From Vibrio coralliirubri (GTDB lineage Bacteria > Pseudomonadota > Gammaproteobacteria > Enterobacterales > Vibrionaceae), in NCBI RefSeq assembly GCF_024347375.1, contig NZ_AP025470.1, positions 620,001 to 684,000 of the forward strand: a DNA stretch of 64,000 nt, in the 5' to 3' direction. A program made the position numbers and the translations under genes. The notes beneath the pieces are model-generated. The model was given only the letters and a program-made list of their open reading frames with translations. It made no database searches and was not told the DNA's origin. Of the stretch, positions 56,091 through 64,000 are shown in pieces. The stretch's first letter is position 1; the number at the start of each line of letters is the position of its first letter.

Positions 56091-57062
56091 ATGGAATTAT
56101 TAAATATTGAAGTCTGGAAGCAGATGTTAGAAGAGTTTGGATTCAGCTCTCAGGCCATTATCTATGCGATGATTTTGCTTACAACAGTCTTGTTAACACT
56201 AACGCTTGGATTTCTATTTTTAGGAGCTCGTTCACCTTTGGACAAGAAACTGAGACAGATATCAGAAGACGGGGCACCGACTGGCCGAAAACCATACGAT
56301 TTCTCCAATACGTTAGAATCATTAAGCCCTTTTATAAGTAAAGGCAATAAAAAAGATAATGAAACTTACTCGGAAAAGTTGATGCATGCCGGGTTCCATG
56401 AGAAGAGCTCGTTATCAGTTTTTTATGCATTGAAGGTTTTATCTAGCTTAATAGGCATCGTCGCTGCTTTTATGGTTTATTACATATCGTTGGGTGGGGA
56501 GTACAATAATCTACTTATCATGACTTGTGTTTTCCTCGGAACATTCACGCCCAATATTATTCTGAGTAAATTACAAAAAGAGCGCCAGAAAAAAATTAGA
56601 AACGGTGTTCCTGATGCTCTTGATCTTCTCGTTGTCTGTACTGAATCAGGACTTGGTTTTAATGCGGCTCTTGGACGTGTTGCATCTGAACTCTATGTCT
56701 CCCAACCTGATCTCGCCGATGAACTCGAGACTGTATTTGCAAAAATCCAAGCAGGTGTAACCATGCCTGATGCTCTTAGACAGCTTATCGAGCGAACCGG
56801 TTTAGTCGAACTGGAAGGATTGGTTTCTTTGCTTTCCCATGCATCGAGAATGGGCGGTAGCTTAGCGCAAACGCTTCGTGATTATACTGAAGATTTTCGA
56901 GATAAACGGCAGCAAGCTGCCGAGGAGATAGCAGCAAAAATACCGACCAAAATGTTATTTCCTATGTTGATATTTATTTGGCCTTGTTTTTTCATTGTCG
57001 CACTTGGCCCTGGGCTACTTATCGTAATGGACGCATTGAGTGCGCCGGGAGCAAGCTTATGA
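56091..57062 (+). CDS. tadC: TadC, inner-membrane platform protein
   Basis: A 323-residue T2SSF-domain protein. Hydrophobic segments lie near 20-40, 120-160 and 285-315. The T2SSF core carries VPDALDLLVVCTESGLGFNA and VAKIQAGVTM-like KIQAGVTMPDALRQLIERTG; RMGGSLAQTLRDYTEDFRD follows near 260. It pairs with TadB. Its stop overlaps the start of tadD (ATGA). Confidence 0.93.
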   Translation: MELLNIEVWKQMLEEFGFSSQAIIYAMILLTTVLLTLTLGFLFLGARSPLDKKLRQISEDGAPTGRKPYDFSNTLESLSPFISKGNKKDNETYSEKLMHAGFHEKSSLSVFYALKVLSSLIGIVAAFMVYYISLGGEYNNLLIMTCVFLGTFTPNIILSKLQKERQKKIRNGVPDALDLLVVCTESGLGFNAALGRVASELYVSQPDLADELETVFAKIQAGVTMPDALRQLIERTGLVELEGLVSLLSHASRMGGSLAQTLRDYTEDFRDKRQQAAEEIAAKIPTKMLFPMLIFIWPCFFIVALGPGLLIVMDALSAPGASL

Positions 57063-58063
57063 TTTTTTTAAATAAATTTGTTTTATTACTATTGCCATTT
57101 TTGCTACTTGGTTGCGCTTCCTCTGATGAACCAACCAATCAATTTGACGCAGAATTGTACTCTGGAAAGCCGATCGATACATTAACTAGCGATGATCCAC
57201 CGCTAAATGAAAAAGAAGCAATAATGCGTGGTGATATTGCGCTTAGAGATAATAATATAGATTTAGCGCTTTATGAGTACATCCGATCTCTGTCTTTCCC
57301 TGAACAGGAGTTTCACGACAAAACCTTGTTTACGATAGGAAAAATTCATTCGTCTCGTGGTAATTATGCGCTTTCCGAGAAAGCGTACCTAGCTGCCTTG
57401 GATTTCAACCCAGCACATACTGAGGTATTGGAAGAGTTGGGGATCTTATATACAAAACAGCGCCGGACCGATGAAGGTCGAAGCTACTTTTTTAAAGCGA
57501 TAAACGCAGACCAAGTTCGCTTGAAAAGTAGTGAAACGACAAAAAACTACCAAGCGTTGAACCAAACTGAAGTAGCTAGCTTAAAGGTTGACAATATGTC
57601 TCCAGCGTCAGCGTATATGGGTATTGGTGTGTTGGAAGATGTTGATGGAAAACATCAGATAGCTCAAGAGTATTTTAAGAAATCATTACAGATAGACAAA
57701 AACTCATTCAAGGCTCTATTGAACATGGGCTATTCACATTACATGTACGGCAATTACAAAGAAGCGTATCAGTACACGCGTTCAGCTTTAGAGTTAGAGC
57801 CAAATAACGAGAAGGCCCAAAATAATCTGGCACTCATTTATCTAGCCTCAGGTGATGTTAAGAAAGCCACTAATATGTTTATGCGACATATGGATACGCC
57901 TGAAGCATTGAATAATGTTGGGTATTTCCTAATATTACAAGGTAAGCCAGATCAGGCTGTTCCTTACCTTCAACAAGCTATCGATAAGAAACCATCGTAT
58001 TACAGAATAGCGAATGAAAACTTAAACAGAGCACTAGCGGAAGTGAGAGAAATGGAGCAATAG
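57059..58063 (+). CDS. tadD: TadD, TPR lipoprotein
   Basis: A 334-residue lipoprotein with lipobox LLGC (Cys19) and tetratricopeptide repeats in the middle and C-terminal part. Repeat-like units are GNYALSEKAYLAALDFNPAH (about 99-118), HQIAQEYFKKSLQIDKNSFK and GNYKEAYQYTRSALELEPNN (about 231-250). TadD is needed for RcpA/TadG stability in known systems, like the PilF pilotins. I use the ATG at 57059; the earlier frame opening in tadC is ignored. Confidence 0.9.
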   Translation: MIFLNKFVLLLLPFLLLGCASSDEPTNQFDAELYSGKPIDTLTSDDPPLNEKEAIMRGDIALRDNNIDLALYEYIRSLSFPEQEFHDKTLFTIGKIHSSRGNYALSEKAYLAALDFNPAHTEVLEELGILYTKQRRTDEGRSYFFKAINADQVRLKSSETTKNYQALNQTEVASLKVDNMSPASAYMGIGVLEDVDGKHQIAQEYFKKSLQIDKNSFKALLNMGYSHYMYGNYKEAYQYTRSALELEPNNEKAQNNLALIYLASGDVKKATNMFMRHMDTPEALNNVGYFLILQGKPDQAVPYLQQAIDKKPSYYRIANENLNRALAEVREMEQ

Positions 58064-58097
58064 TCATTTAGAATTTGGCTCAATGAAAAGGATATTC

Positions 58098-59861
58098 ATG
58101 TCGCCTAAAAGTGAGAGTTTTAATAAAGATATTATTGTCATCTCTTTAATTTGGCTAGTTTGTGCCGCAGTGATATTTATTTACAAGTGGGAGAGTGTTT
58201 TAGCTCTTAATCTGAATGACAATGACGACTATATGCGTTTTGTTCAATTTCAGGATTGGATGGCAACTGGTCATTGGTACCTAGAACCAATGAATAATTT
58301 TAATGCCGCTGATGGCATTGTTATTCATTGGTCTCGTTTGCCTGATCTCGTTCTGTCGCTTGTTGCCTTTCCACTATTGTTTATCGTTGATGATAACCTT
58401 GCTTATACAATATCCATCTCTCTTGTCCCCCTGCTTTACTTGCTGCTTTTTTCACTGTCATGCTTTTACTTAGCTGACCACCTTTTTGGTGCCAAGTATC
58501 GCTTTATTAGCATGATGTTTGCGATTTCTTCGCCTTCAATTATCCATTTTTTACCCGGTTCTATTGATCATCATAATATTCAGCTTATCTTCGCTGTCTT
58601 GTTTTTAGCCTCGACGCCGTTAAATCACAACCAATTGTGCCAATCATGGCGTGTTTATGCTCAAGCAATCTTGTTGTCTTTATCTTTGTGGACAGGGTTA
58701 GACAATGTATTGTTATTTATGATTTTCTTCACGATTTACACCGTGTATTACGGTCTTGTTCGCCATGAGTGGTTTGGTTATATCTCTAAGCTGTATGCGA
58801 GTTCTGCTCTGTTTGGGGTTTGTGCGGTTTTATTAAATCGGCCTTACGATGAGTTTTTTGTTTTTAAGTACGACGAAATATCATTTGCTCTCATCATCCT
58901 GTTCTTCTGTGGTTGGCTTTTCGTTAATGTTTATCATCGATTAATGAGTGAAGATAAAAGCCAGCTGCAAAAGGTTTTTCTGTTCGTATTTCTTGCTGTT
59001 TTATTTTTAATCCCAGTGGCAGTGCTTTATCCATCACTCAGCAGTGCGTTGTTAATTGATTACCCTCCTATACTTAAAGTGTATTGGTTAGACCAAGTGA
59101 CAGAAGCGAAATCGGTCGTTAGATATGTCGCAAGTCATGGTTTTTTCTCGATAGAGAATTACGCTTTGCTCGTGATTCCTGCCACTTTGTATCCATTTTT
59201 TAAGCGTAAAAACCACCACTGCACAATTTTGTATCTCATCTTTATGTTCAATTTAGCCCTTGCGATCTTTTGGCAGATTAGAGTCATGAGGTTGTGTTTT
59301 GTACTAGCGGCTCCCCTGCAAGCATATGTGATTCTTCAGTTAGCAGATTACATCCGTTCCTCCATCATAAAAGCGACGGTTATTATTTCTGGAGCACCAC
59401 TAGCGGTAGCGTTTGTCATTCTCGCTTTGTCGCCAACCGAAGAAATTACAACTACTCTTGATGAAGAGGAAGAGCCTTTGAGCATCTATAAGGTTTTAAA
59501 AGATAACGATATAAATTCGCACACTATCCTGTCTGGAATAGAAACAGGGGCTCCGGTATTGGCAAAAACGACTAACCGTATTATTGCCGCTCCTTACCAT
59601 CGAAATATTGTCGGGAATCAGTTTCTTATTGAGGTGATGCTAGAGGAAGATCTCAGCTTAGCTGAAAAGAAAATCATAGCTAAAAACATAGATATTATTG
59701 TTGTTGGCAATGATCCACATTTGTTGATTTTAAAGGACTCAGCTGGTGAGGAGGCACTAATCAATAAACTATACAGCTCAGATACACCGACTTGGTTGGA
59801 GGTTGTGCACGACAACATCGAAAGCGGTTACCGAGTATTTCGAGTTAGGGGGAGTACATGA
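58098..59861 (+). CDS. GT-C-type multispanning glycosyltransferase-like protein
   Basis: A 587-residue membrane protein with about ten hydrophobic segments. The ATG at 58098 has AAGGAT upstream; an ATG at 58083 would add five residues but has no good site. Residues 41-55 carry an Asp-rich DNDDYMRFVQFQDW, and PGSIDHHNIQ lies near 148; both resemble catalytic and acceptor-site motifs of GT-C enzymes that use lipid-linked sugars. The soluble C-terminal part is about 450-587. It starts 34 bases after tadD and overlaps the GT2 gene by four bases, so it probably belongs to the Tad transcript. Substrate unknown. Confidence 0.7.
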   Translation: MSPKSESFNKDIIVISLIWLVCAAVIFIYKWESVLALNLNDNDDYMRFVQFQDWMATGHWYLEPMNNFNAADGIVIHWSRLPDLVLSLVAFPLLFIVDDNLAYTISISLVPLLYLLLFSLSCFYLADHLFGAKYRFISMMFAISSPSIIHFLPGSIDHHNIQLIFAVLFLASTPLNHNQLCQSWRVYAQAILLSLSLWTGLDNVLLFMIFFTIYTVYYGLVRHEWFGYISKLYASSALFGVCAVLLNRPYDEFFVFKYDEISFALIILFFCGWLFVNVYHRLMSEDKSQLQKVFLFVFLAVLFLIPVAVLYPSLSSALLIDYPPILKVYWLDQVTEAKSVVRYVASHGFFSIENYALLVIPATLYPFFKRKNHHCTILYLIFMFNLALAIFWQIRVMRLCFVLAAPLQAYVILQLADYIRSSIIKATVIISGAPLAVAFVILALSPTEEITTTLDEEEEPLSIYKVLKDNDINSHTILSGIETGAPVLAKTTNRIIAAPYHRNIVGNQFLIEVMLEEDLSLAEKKIIAKNIDIIVVGNDPHLLILKDSAGEEALINKLYSSDTPTWLEVVHDNIESGYRVFRVRGST

Positions 59862-60787
59862 AAGAACAAACCATTGCTGTGTTACTCCCGTGCTTTAACG
59901 AAGCTGGGGCTGTTGGAAAAACTGTGGCTGATTTTCAATTAGCTTTACCCAGCGCAACTATTTATGTGTACGACAATAATTCTACTGATGGGACGGTCAA
60001 GGAGGCGTTACAGGCTGGTGCCATTGTTCGTCATGAATCTCGTCAAGGTAAAGGCGAAGTTGTGAGGAGGATGTTTTCGGATATTGATGCTGACATTTAC
60101 ATTATGGCAGATGGTGACGATACCTACGATGCGTCAATATGCCCCACATTGATCGATCAGCTCGTAACTGAACAGCTCGATATGATCATCGGTAGCCGAG
60201 AGCGTTCTTCAGGGGCTTACCCCAAAGGACATATTTTCGGTAATAAGATGTTCTCGACACTTATCAACCGAGGGTTCGGCGCTCAATTGAGTGATGTATT
60301 TTCGGGCTATCGAGTTATGAGTCGTAGGTTTGTTAAAACAGTTCCAATTTTTAGTGATGGCTTTCAAATTGAAACGGAATTAACCGTACACGCGTTGCAC
60401 CATAATATGTCAATCAAAGAAGTTCCAACTAAGTATCATTCAAGACCTGAAGGCACTGCTAGCAAGCTGAATACATTGAGTGATGGTATTAAAATCCTTA
60501 ACTTTATTTTGTTCTTATTAAGAGACGTAAAGCCGATGTTTTTCTTCGGTGTGTTGTCAGTGTTGCTTTGTTTTATTTCATTAGGATTAGGGATTCCCGT
60601 TATCCTAGATTTTATCGATACAGGGTTAGTTGAAAGAGTACCTACTGCTATTCTGTCTAGCTCAATTGCACTTATTGCGGTGATGTCTTTCTTTTGTGGC
60701 TTGATACTCGACAACGTGTCACGAGGTAGAAGAGAGATGAGAATTCTCTCAATATTAAGAAGTCACGATCACAAGCTATCAAAATAG
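59858..60787 (+). CDS. GT2-family polyprenyl-phosphate glycosyltransferase
   Basis: A 309-residue protein: GT2 domain about residues 6-175 with LLPCFNEAGAV, DNNSTDGTVKEAL and the DxD-like MADGDDTYD, followed by a KxLN-type linker and two C-terminal membrane helices (about 227-250 and 270-290). This pattern fits enzymes that put a hexose on polyprenyl phosphate to feed a GT-C enzyme. The gene starts inside the stop of the GT-C gene, which supports a joint pathway. Confidence 0.82.
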   Translation: MKEQTIAVLLPCFNEAGAVGKTVADFQLALPSATIYVYDNNSTDGTVKEALQAGAIVRHESRQGKGEVVRRMFSDIDADIYIMADGDDTYDASICPTLIDQLVTEQLDMIIGSRERSSGAYPKGHIFGNKMFSTLINRGFGAQLSDVFSGYRVMSRRFVKTVPIFSDGFQIETELTVHALHHNMSIKEVPTKYHSRPEGTASKLNTLSDGIKILNFILFLLRDVKPMFFFGVLSVLLCFISLGLGIPVILDFIDTGLVERVPTAILSSSIALIAVMSFFCGLILDNVSRGRREMRILSILRSHDHKLSK

Positions 60788-60796
60788 GGTTCAGGT

Positions 60797-61525
60797 ATGA
60801 GAATAAGCAAGGACGAAGATAAAGAATGGCTCAACTATTTATCTCGATTCAGTGACGAATATGATGAGCGGGTTTACAGCGGAAATACAACGGGTTATGT
60901 GATGAGAGCTGGCCATGTAGCGTGCGAAAAGCCATTTGGTGAAAGTGAACACTTTTCGAGAGTGTTAGAAGTGGGATCCGGAACGGGTGAACATTTACTG
61001 CATGTTAAGCACACTTTTGATGAATATATTGTAAGTGATGGTGATGCGGCGGCGCTTGAGTTGGCCCAAAAGCAGCTCAATCATATCAACTCTTACGATA
61101 AACTTACTTTCGATGTGACCAATGCTAGGCAATTAAACTTTGAAAATAATAGCTTTGATCGAGTGATTGCAACTCATATATTGGAACATTTGTATGAGCC
61201 CCATTTAGTTATCAAAGAGTGGTTAAGAGTGTTAAAGCCCGGAGGGACTCTTTCGATTCTGATTCCTACTGATCCTGGAATAGCATGGAAGATTGGTCGG
61301 TACTGTACGACGAGGAAGCAAGGTCTGGCAAAAGGTTGGAATTACGATTATATAATGGCAAGAGAGCATGTAAATCCATGTAATAATCTAATTGCGTTCT
61401 TAAGGTACTATCTTCCTGAACATAAAAAATCATTTTGGCCGATGAGTTTTGTGCCTCTTATTGACTGCAATTTATTCTTCAATTTTCACGGGATTAAGCC
61501 TGATTCTAGTTCTGAAAAGAAGTAA
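60797..61525 (+). CDS. Class I SAM-dependent methyltransferase
   Basis: A 242-residue methyltransferase with motif I VLEVGSGTGEHLL (about residues 55-67), DNAAALEL-like acidic loop DGDAAALELAQ (about 82-92), motif IV RVIATHILEHLYEPHLV (about 120-136) and WLRVLKPGGTLSILIPTDPG. The acceptor is not known. It comes 9 bases after the GT2 gene and is the last gene of this run; a methylated sugar on the pilin or on a lipid carrier is a guess from its neighbours. Confidence 0.8.
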   Translation: MRISKDEDKEWLNYLSRFSDEYDERVYSGNTTGYVMRAGHVACEKPFGESEHFSRVLEVGSGTGEHLLHVKHTFDEYIVSDGDAAALELAQKQLNHINSYDKLTFDVTNARQLNFENNSFDRVIATHILEHLYEPHLVIKEWLRVLKPGGTLSILIPTDPGIAWKIGRYCTTRKQGLAKGWNYDYIMAREHVNPCNNLIAFLRYYLPEHKKSFWPMSFVPLIDCNLFFNFHGIKPDSSSEKK

Positions 61526-61553
61526 GAAGCAAGCGACTCGCCCACTTCTTACT
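61521..61553. terminator. Hairpin at the end of the methyltransferase and chrA genes
   Basis: AGTAAGAAG and CTTCTTACT with a 15-base loop. The left arm includes the methyltransferase stop codon. On the minus strand it is followed by TTCTTTTC, so it most likely ends chrA transcripts. Confidence 0.6.
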
Positions 61554-61562
61554 ATAAATCTT

Positions 61563-62711
61563 TTAGACTGCTAAACCTGTCATTGCGCCAAAGACCATGA
61601 ATAATCCGACAAGCCCTACAATAGGTAACTTCACGGTTTTTAATAACCACACGCCAACAATGATCAAAGCGAAGTCTATGCCGCTGCTTACTGCGCTTGT
61701 GAAGATCGGTTGATACAGAGCCGCAAGTAATAGACCGACAACCGCTGCATTTACACCCGTAAGCGCACCAGCTACCAGAGGCTTGCTTGCAATTGCCTGC
61801 CAGTTTTTCAACACACCTAATAGTAATAAGAAGCCCGGTAAGAACACCGCAATCGTTGCGAGTAGTGCGCCTGTGATCGGTGCCGATGGCATCAACACAT
61901 AACCTAAGTAAGTCGCAAGTGTAAACATAGGCCCTGGTACTGCTTGCGCTGCTGCATAACCTGTTAGGAAGGCATCTTGAGACAGTTGGTCACCAATACC
62001 ATTTTGTAGCAACGGAAGTACCACGTGGCCGCCACCGAATACTAAGCTACCTGCTTGGTAGAACAGGCCAAACACTTCAATACCTTGAGAGTAAGCACTG
62101 AATAGAGGCAGACCAACCAGCAAAGCAACAAAAATCACGAGCGGTGTTATAGATATCTTATGTGTTGATGGAACCGTTTTGATTTCTTGTGAGGTCAAAA
62201 ACTTGCTGCCAATGATTGCGGCAAATAGAAGTACCAAGATTTGAGGCCAGATGCCTGGAATCAGTAGCAGAACAATCGCGGTAATCACACATAAGGCGGT
62301 TGCTATCTTCGATTGGCAAAAGTTCTTGTACATACCAAGGGTAGCATCAGCCACAACCACTACCGCTAATAACTTAAGCCCGTGAATGATTGAATTGAAA
62401 AGTGGTGCTTCCAATAGTTGGTTGCTGACTAACGCCAATATCAGCATCAGAATCACAGATGGGGAAGTGAAGCCGACAAATGCAGCAATAGCACCTGTTA
62501 GTCCACCTTTCTTGTAGCCAACCGCAAAGCCAACCTGACTTGAGCCTGGGCCCGGTAGGAATTGACTAAGAGCGACAATCTGCCCGTACTCTTCGTCGGA
62601 CAACCAATTCAGTTTTTCAACAAAGGTTTTACGGAAGTAGCCAATGTGTGCTGCTGGTCCACCAAAGCTAATCCAGCCAAGCCAGAAAAAGGTTTTAAAA
62701 ATTGAAAGCAT
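61563..62711 (-). CDS. chrA: ChrA, chromate ion transporter (CHR family)
   Basis: A 382-residue inner-membrane protein made of two homologous CHR halves (long-chain form). Each half starts with the same pattern: WISFGGPAAHIGYFRKTFVE (about 13-32) and VFGGGHVVLPLLQNGIGDQL in the second half. LSQFLPGPGSSQVGF and AQAVPGPMFTLATYLGY are the matching conserved loops. It would export chromate, but many family members are tested only by similarity. A LysR gene is divergent and is the likely regulator. Confidence 0.9.
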   Translation of the reverse strand: MLSIFKTFFWLGWISFGGPAAHIGYFRKTFVEKLNWLSDEEYGQIVALSQFLPGPGSSQVGFAVGYKKGGLTGAIAAFVGFTSPSVILMLILALVSNQLLEAPLFNSIIHGLKLLAVVVVADATLGMYKNFCQSKIATALCVITAIVLLLIPGIWPQILVLLFAAIIGSKFLTSQEIKTVPSTHKISITPLVIFVALLVGLPLFSAYSQGIEVFGLFYQAGSLVFGGGHVVLPLLQNGIGDQLSQDAFLTGYAAAQAVPGPMFTLATYLGYVLMPSAPITGALLATIAVFLPGFLLLLGVLKNWQAIASKPLVAGALTGVNAAVVGLLLAALYQPIFTSAVSSGIDFALIIVGVWLLKTVKLPIVGLVGLFMVFGAMTGLAV

Positions 62712-62754
62712 GATCGATTCCAGATAAATGTTTAGCGTAATTTAGGTGGAGTTG

Positions 62755-62800
62755 AACTATGATTCAAATTAATTGTTTTAATTATAACTATGAATGAAAT
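62755..62800. promoter_or_regulatory. Direct repeat in the chrA/LysR divergent region
   Basis: AACTATGATTCAAAT (62755-62769) and AACTATGAATGAAAT (62786-62800) match at 13 of 15 positions, 31 bases apart, about three helical turns. A tandem binding site for the divergent LysR protein is possible. Confidence 0.45.
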
Positions 62801-62812
62801 GGGTTGTTTGGC

Positions 62813-63739
62813 ATGGCTGATTTTAATTGGAAAGGGATCGACCTTAACTTGTTGATTGCACTGCAGGCTTTGTATAAAACGAATAGCGTGAGTAAGGCTG
62901 CTGAGCGTTGTTATATCAGCCAATCTGCGATGAGCCATAGCTTACAAAGGCTACGAAAGTTGTTTGATGACCCTTTGTTTGAGCGTGTGGGCAGCAAGAT
63001 GGAGGCAACCGACCGAGCCATTGAACTATCAAGTACCGTGGACGCGCTACTGAATACCATCCAGTCTGAAGTTCTGTTATCTAAATCGTTTGATGCAGAG
63101 ACTTATAAAGGGACTTGGAAGATTGGTCTCACTGATTATGCCGAGCAGATGTTCGCTCCAATATTGTTTGACCTGATTAAGCAATCCTCTCCTTATTCCC
63201 AAGTAGCGTTGTTCAATGTAAACCGGAGTAACTACCAGCAAGTCTTTGACGATGCCAAGCTTGATATGACGATAGGCAGCTTTGGTGAGGTACCAAAGCA
63301 ATATCGAACAAAGCATTTATACACGGAGCAACATGTTTGTTTACTTGATCAATCGGTTCTAACTATTGAGGAGCCGATGTCGCTAGAACAATTTGTTGCT
63401 GTCGAGCACGCGCTCGTTTCTCCGGCAGGGGCTATAAAGACGGGAGTGGACACTCGTTTAGGTGAACTAGGTTTAAGCCGGAAAGTCGCGATATCTTCCA
63501 GTAACTTTTTAACTGTTAAGCGGCTCATTCGTGGCAGAGAACTATTGTGTATTGTCCCCAAGCTAGTCGCGCGCAAGGATATGGATAGTGAAGAAACCTT
63601 ACTAGCTGTGAAGCCACCAATTGATGTTCCAGATTTTGATATCCAGCTTGTTTATCGAAAGGCAAAGCATTTAGATGATAAAAATAAACTACTTAGAAAG
63701 TTGATTACTAATGCGATCTCATCTGTGATTTCCGAATAG
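62813..63739 (+). CDS. LysR-family regulator divergent from chrA
   Basis: A 308-residue LysR-type regulator of the NodD/LeuO-like group, shown by the SQSAMSHSLQRLRKLFDDPLFERVG segment that contains the HTH and the DPLFER motif, about residues 38-62 (HTH about 26-46). The effector domain is about 90-300. I use the ATG at 62813 (a TTG at 62804 would add three residues). Divergence from chrA suggests it responds to a small molecule or oxyanion and controls the transporter. Confidence 0.88.
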   Translation: MADFNWKGIDLNLLIALQALYKTNSVSKAAERCYISQSAMSHSLQRLRKLFDDPLFERVGSKMEATDRAIELSSTVDALLNTIQSEVLLSKSFDAETYKGTWKIGLTDYAEQMFAPILFDLIKQSSPYSQVALFNVNRSNYQQVFDDAKLDMTIGSFGEVPKQYRTKHLYTEQHVCLLDQSVLTIEEPMSLEQFVAVEHALVSPAGAIKTGVDTRLGELGLSRKVAISSSNFLTVKRLIRGRELLCIVPKLVARKDMDSEETLLAVKPPIDVPDFDIQLVYRKAKHLDDKNKLLRKLITNAISSVISE

Positions 63740-63813
63740 CTTATTGTGTCGGTTAATCGTCAAATTCATATGAATTAATTTTAGAAAAATACGGTTTATT
63801 ATAAGAACCCGAC

Positions 63814-63971
63814 TATACTTAATTTACGACTCAAAGCAGTCGTAAAGAATAGGCTTTTTGATTTACCCAAGTAAAAAAATTGGTTATATCCTCATGATAT
63901 AGCTTAAAAATCTACCAGGCTAAACGGACTTAGTTGGTCTTAAAAGCGCTAGCTCCCCCTAGCGCTTTTTT
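63814..63971 (+). ncRNA. Candidate small RNA
   Basis: No gene is seen from 63740 to the window end. TATACT (63814-63819) is followed by a TTTACGACT/AGTCGTAAA hairpin and, about 100 bases on, by a strong terminator (AAAAGCGCTAG, CTAGCGCTTTTTT, 63942-63971). Promoter, hairpin and terminator spacing would give an RNA of about 145 bases. The -35 box is poor. It could instead be the terminator of the LysR transcript. Confidence 0.35.
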
Positions 63972-64000
63972 CTTTCAGTTGGATTCTGGTAGCAGGCTCT

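Noticed and set aside
45441-61525. Type II secretion or type IV (PilA/MSHA) pilus
   Set aside because: The prepilins have Flp sites, the peptidase is TadV-type, and TadZ plus RcpC are present; these define Tad.

Overview
The window reads as a piece of the larger chromosome of a Vibrio, probably close to the Splendidus clade. The reasons are gene content and order: glmM-secG-leuU-metY-rimP-nusA-infB-rbfA-truB-rpsO-pnp-nlpI, then ubiUV/ubiT with a RocS-type GGDEF-EAL protein, nupC-deoCABD, serB-plzC-radA and a second EF-G gene. These blocks are as I remember them from Vibrio cholerae, and the proteins are gammaproteobacterial throughout. The species cannot be fixed from sequence alone.

Layout. 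Positions 1-11,660 are the translation/RNA-processing block: the glmM 3' end, secG, two tRNAs (Leu-GAG and initiator Met), the nusA-infB operon, rpsO, pnp with a long structured leader, and nlpI. Positions 11,700-13,650 hold a MarR regulator and a MATE efflux pump, each preceded by a copy of the same palindromic operator. Positions 13,680-19,150 hold the oxygen-independent ubiquinone genes (ubiV, ubiU, ubiT) around a c-di-GMP enzyme and a GNAT protein. Positions 19,200-22,830 hold holD-rimI, prfC, a small DUF5363-type gene and a TatD-family nuclease. Positions 22,870-29,190 are the nucleoside uptake and salvage regulon (nupC, deoC, deoA, deoB, deoD), with a CRP-type promoter at nupC. Positions 29,200-37,310 hold ytjB/serB, a large two-PilZ protein, radA and fusA2.

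Positions 37,320-45,250 are accessory. A (TGCGAGA)n array is split by a 1.25-kb IS3-family element. It is followed by a VF530 protein, two consecutive LysR/DUF1127 divergent modules that share a covarying 17-bp palindrome, an IS903-type element that has split the second DUF1127-like gene, an acyl-CoA ligase and an AraC-type regulator.

Positions 45,440-61,525 are a complete, AT-rich Tad (tight adherence) pilus operon: two Flp prepilins, prepilin peptidase, an unusual winged-helix/AAA+ ATPase, rcpC, rcpA, a small lipoprotein, three TadE/F/G-like pseudopilins, tadZ, tadA, tadB, tadC and tadD. It runs on without a visible terminator into a GT-C membrane protein, a GT2 glycosyltransferase and a methyltransferase, which I infer may decorate the pilus or a cell-surface glycan. 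The last 2.4 kb hold a chromate transporter, a divergent LysR regulator and a possible small RNA.

The most unusual signals are the twin LysR/DUF1127 modules with a shared operator, the Tad operon with an extra AAA+ ATPase and a glycosylation-like tail, the heptamer array split by an IS, and the MarR operator pair. Domain and family names come from recognising motifs by eye; no database search was run.
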